DNA of 64,000 nucleotides from SHYR01 sp036013055 (GTDB lineage Bacteria; Chloroflexota; Dehalococcoidia; UBA2979): NCBI GenBank assembly GCA_036013055.1, contig DASCQM010000015.1, positions 62,001 to 126,000 on the forward strand, in the 5' to 3' direction. The translations under genes were made by a program, and so were the position numbers. Below, piece by piece: positions 63,068 through 64,000 of this stretch. The notes under the pieces are model-generated. The model saw nothing but the letters and a program-made list of their open reading frames with translations, searched no databases and was not told the origin of the DNA. Positions within the stretch are counted from its first letter, which is position 1. Each line of letters begins with the position of its first letter.

Positions 63068-63505
63068 CTAGACGTCGCGGGTCGGCCCCCTCGGTCGGCG
63101 TGGGCGTGAGATCAGGTTCGCGAGCAGCGAAACCGCCGAGATCACGAGCGCGCCGGAGACTGCCGCCCAGAAACCATCGACGTGAAAGTTGAGGTCGAGC
63201 TGCCCGGCCGACCAGGCGGTCGCACCGAGCATCGCCGCGTTCACGACGACCGTGAACAGCCCGAGCGTGAAGATGATGAAGCAGCACGAGAGGAACATCG
63301 CGATCGGCCGCAGCAGCGAGTTCACGATCGCAAAGATTGCGGTCCCCGCAACCAACGACTGCCAGTCGTCGATCTCGATGCCCGAGACGACCACCGAGGC
63401 GAGGAAGAGCCCAGTCGCGTTGACGACGAGGCGGTAGAGCAGCGTCTCCGGTGTCCAGTCGGGGCGCCCGGAACCGAAACGGATGAAGAACGGTCGATTT
63501 GCCAT
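63068..63505 (-). CDS. Phage-holin-4 (DUF) family membrane protein
   Basis: 145 residues with four membrane segments: LLYRLVVNATGLFLASVVVSG, LVAGTAIFAIVNSLLRPIAMFLS, FIIFTLGLFTVVVNAAML and WAAVSGALVISAVSLLANLI. RPIAMFL and the glycine-rich third segment fit the Phage_holin_4_2 family (YvlD-like), which despite the name is a common chromosomal membrane protein of unknown function. TAGACT lies 9 nt before the ATG. Confidence 0.85.
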   Translation of the reverse strand: MANRPFFIRFGSGRPDWTPETLLYRLVVNATGLFLASVVVSGIEIDDWQSLVAGTAIFAIVNSLLRPIAMFLSCCFIIFTLGLFTVVVNAAMLGATAWSAGQLDLNFHVDGFWAAVSGALVISAVSLLANLISRPRRPRGPTRDV

Positions 63506-63596
63506 CGCCGCGTGAGTCTACGCGAGCGCCCGAGGCGTCGGTAGCCGCGCACGACTGGCGGGGCCTACCATCGATCGACAACCGAGGAGGGTACCG

Positions 63597-64000
63597 ATGG
63601 AGATGGCCGCGGACGAGACATCGATCGTCGGCAGGATGATGCGAGCAGCGAAGCTGGACGCATCACTGTACGAGGAAGTCGAGCACGACCCGGAGGCGAC
63701 CAACCAGGCGCTGATCGTGGTCGTCGGGACGGCGCTCGCTGCCGGCATCGGCGCGGGCATCACGATCGGCCTCGCGGGGCTGATCTTCTTCCTCGTGTTC
63801 AGCCTGATCGGCTGGGCGCTCTATGCCTGAATCACCTACTTCATCGGCACGAGAATCTTCGCCGGTGAGGACACCAGCGCCACGTGGGGCGAGCTGGCGA
63901 GGACGCTGGGATTCGCGAGCACACCGCGCGTCTTCCTCGTCTTCAGCGGCATTCCGGTGCTCGGCGCGACCGTCAGCCTGGTGGTCGCGGTCTGGATCCT
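63597..64000 (+). pseudogene. YIP1-family membrane protein with in-frame TGA, cut by window edge
   Basis: GGAGGG stands 6 nt before ATG 63597. The first 77 codons (SLYEEVEHDPEATNQALIVVVG, then LIFFLVFSLIGWALYA) are followed by TGA at 63828-63830. The same frame then continues to the edge as ITYFIGTRIFAGEDTSATWGELARTLGFASTP.., the usual YIP1 continuation. A Trp (TGG) is expected at the TGA position, so a G-to-A change has interrupted the gene, or the base is wrong. YIP1 proteins are multi-pass membrane proteins of unknown role in bacteria. Confidence 0.78.

Noticed and set aside
63068..63505. Prophage holin
   Set aside because: The family name refers to phage, but no phage genes are nearby and such proteins are common chromosomal membrane proteins.
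63828..63830. Second selenocysteine codon in the YIP1-type gene
   Set aside because: The expected residue is Trp, not Cys, and no SECIS-like stem is visible nearby; a nonsense change or base error is simpler.
1..64000. CRISPR arrays, IS elements, tRNA or rRNA genes, defence islands
   Set aside because: No regularly spaced repeats, transposase genes, terminal inverted repeats or tRNA-like cloverleaf sequences were found by reading both strands.

Overview
The window is high-GC (roughly two thirds G+C), densely coded and free of rRNA, tRNA, CRISPR arrays or recognisable transposons. The gene content (F420/luciferase-like oxidoreductases, CaiB/BaiF CoA-transferases, a giant STAND/TPR/SARP regulator, a DUF3090 protein, a fused acetyl-CoA carboxyltransferase, HerA/NurA) and the absence of outer-membrane genes suggest a Chloroflexota bacterium, perhaps Dehalococcoidia-like. 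This is an inference from gene families, not from a marker gene.

Layout. 1-3.6 kb: a cobalamin riboswitch with terminator pointing off the left edge, then DinB, methyltransferase, lipoprotein and FHA genes. 3.6-11.8 kb: a 35-residue exported-looking peptide, the SARP-type regulator, two hotdog dehydratase subunits, a broken EAL-HDOD gene, a broken 5'-3' exonuclease gene and an LLM oxidoreductase. 12-14.2 kb: a Crp-type regulator, then a Fur-family regulator with a perfect 18-bp operator and a Ni/Co-type transporter. 14.2-31.6 kb: murB, amidase, ilvD, tandem aminotransferases, tandem CoA-transferases, pncC-like, a DipZ-like redoxin, HAD, DUF192 and dienelactone hydrolase genes. 31.6-36.2 kb: a GAF gene and a thiamine ABC transporter operon preceded by a TPP riboswitch. 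36.3-47.8 kb: two MFS transporters, Nudix, acyl-CoA dehydrogenase, a kinase/ATPase fusion, fused accD-accA, LLM and DinB genes, and an RGG-rich disordered protein. 47.9-50.3 kb: a redoxin whose active-site Cys codon is TGA (probable selenoprotein) divergent from a truncated globin, then ubiE. 50.4-57.5 kb: nurA-herA-mre11(sbcD)-rad50(sbcC). 58.2-63.0 kb: an NAD-linked formate dehydrogenase operon. The right edge cuts a YIP1-type membrane gene that carries an in-frame TGA.

Three themes run across genes. First, the TGA in the redoxin sits exactly at the first Cys of a WCxxC-type site and is followed 21 nt later by a perfect stem-loop of bacterial SECIS geometry. Second, at least eight genes have a TANNNT -10 element exactly 6 nt before the start codon, indicating widespread leaderless transcription. 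Third, several genes are interrupted by single-base changes: two clear 1-nt deletions, a probable third, an in-frame TAG and a Trp-to-TGA. These may be assembly errors or real decay and need read-level checking.
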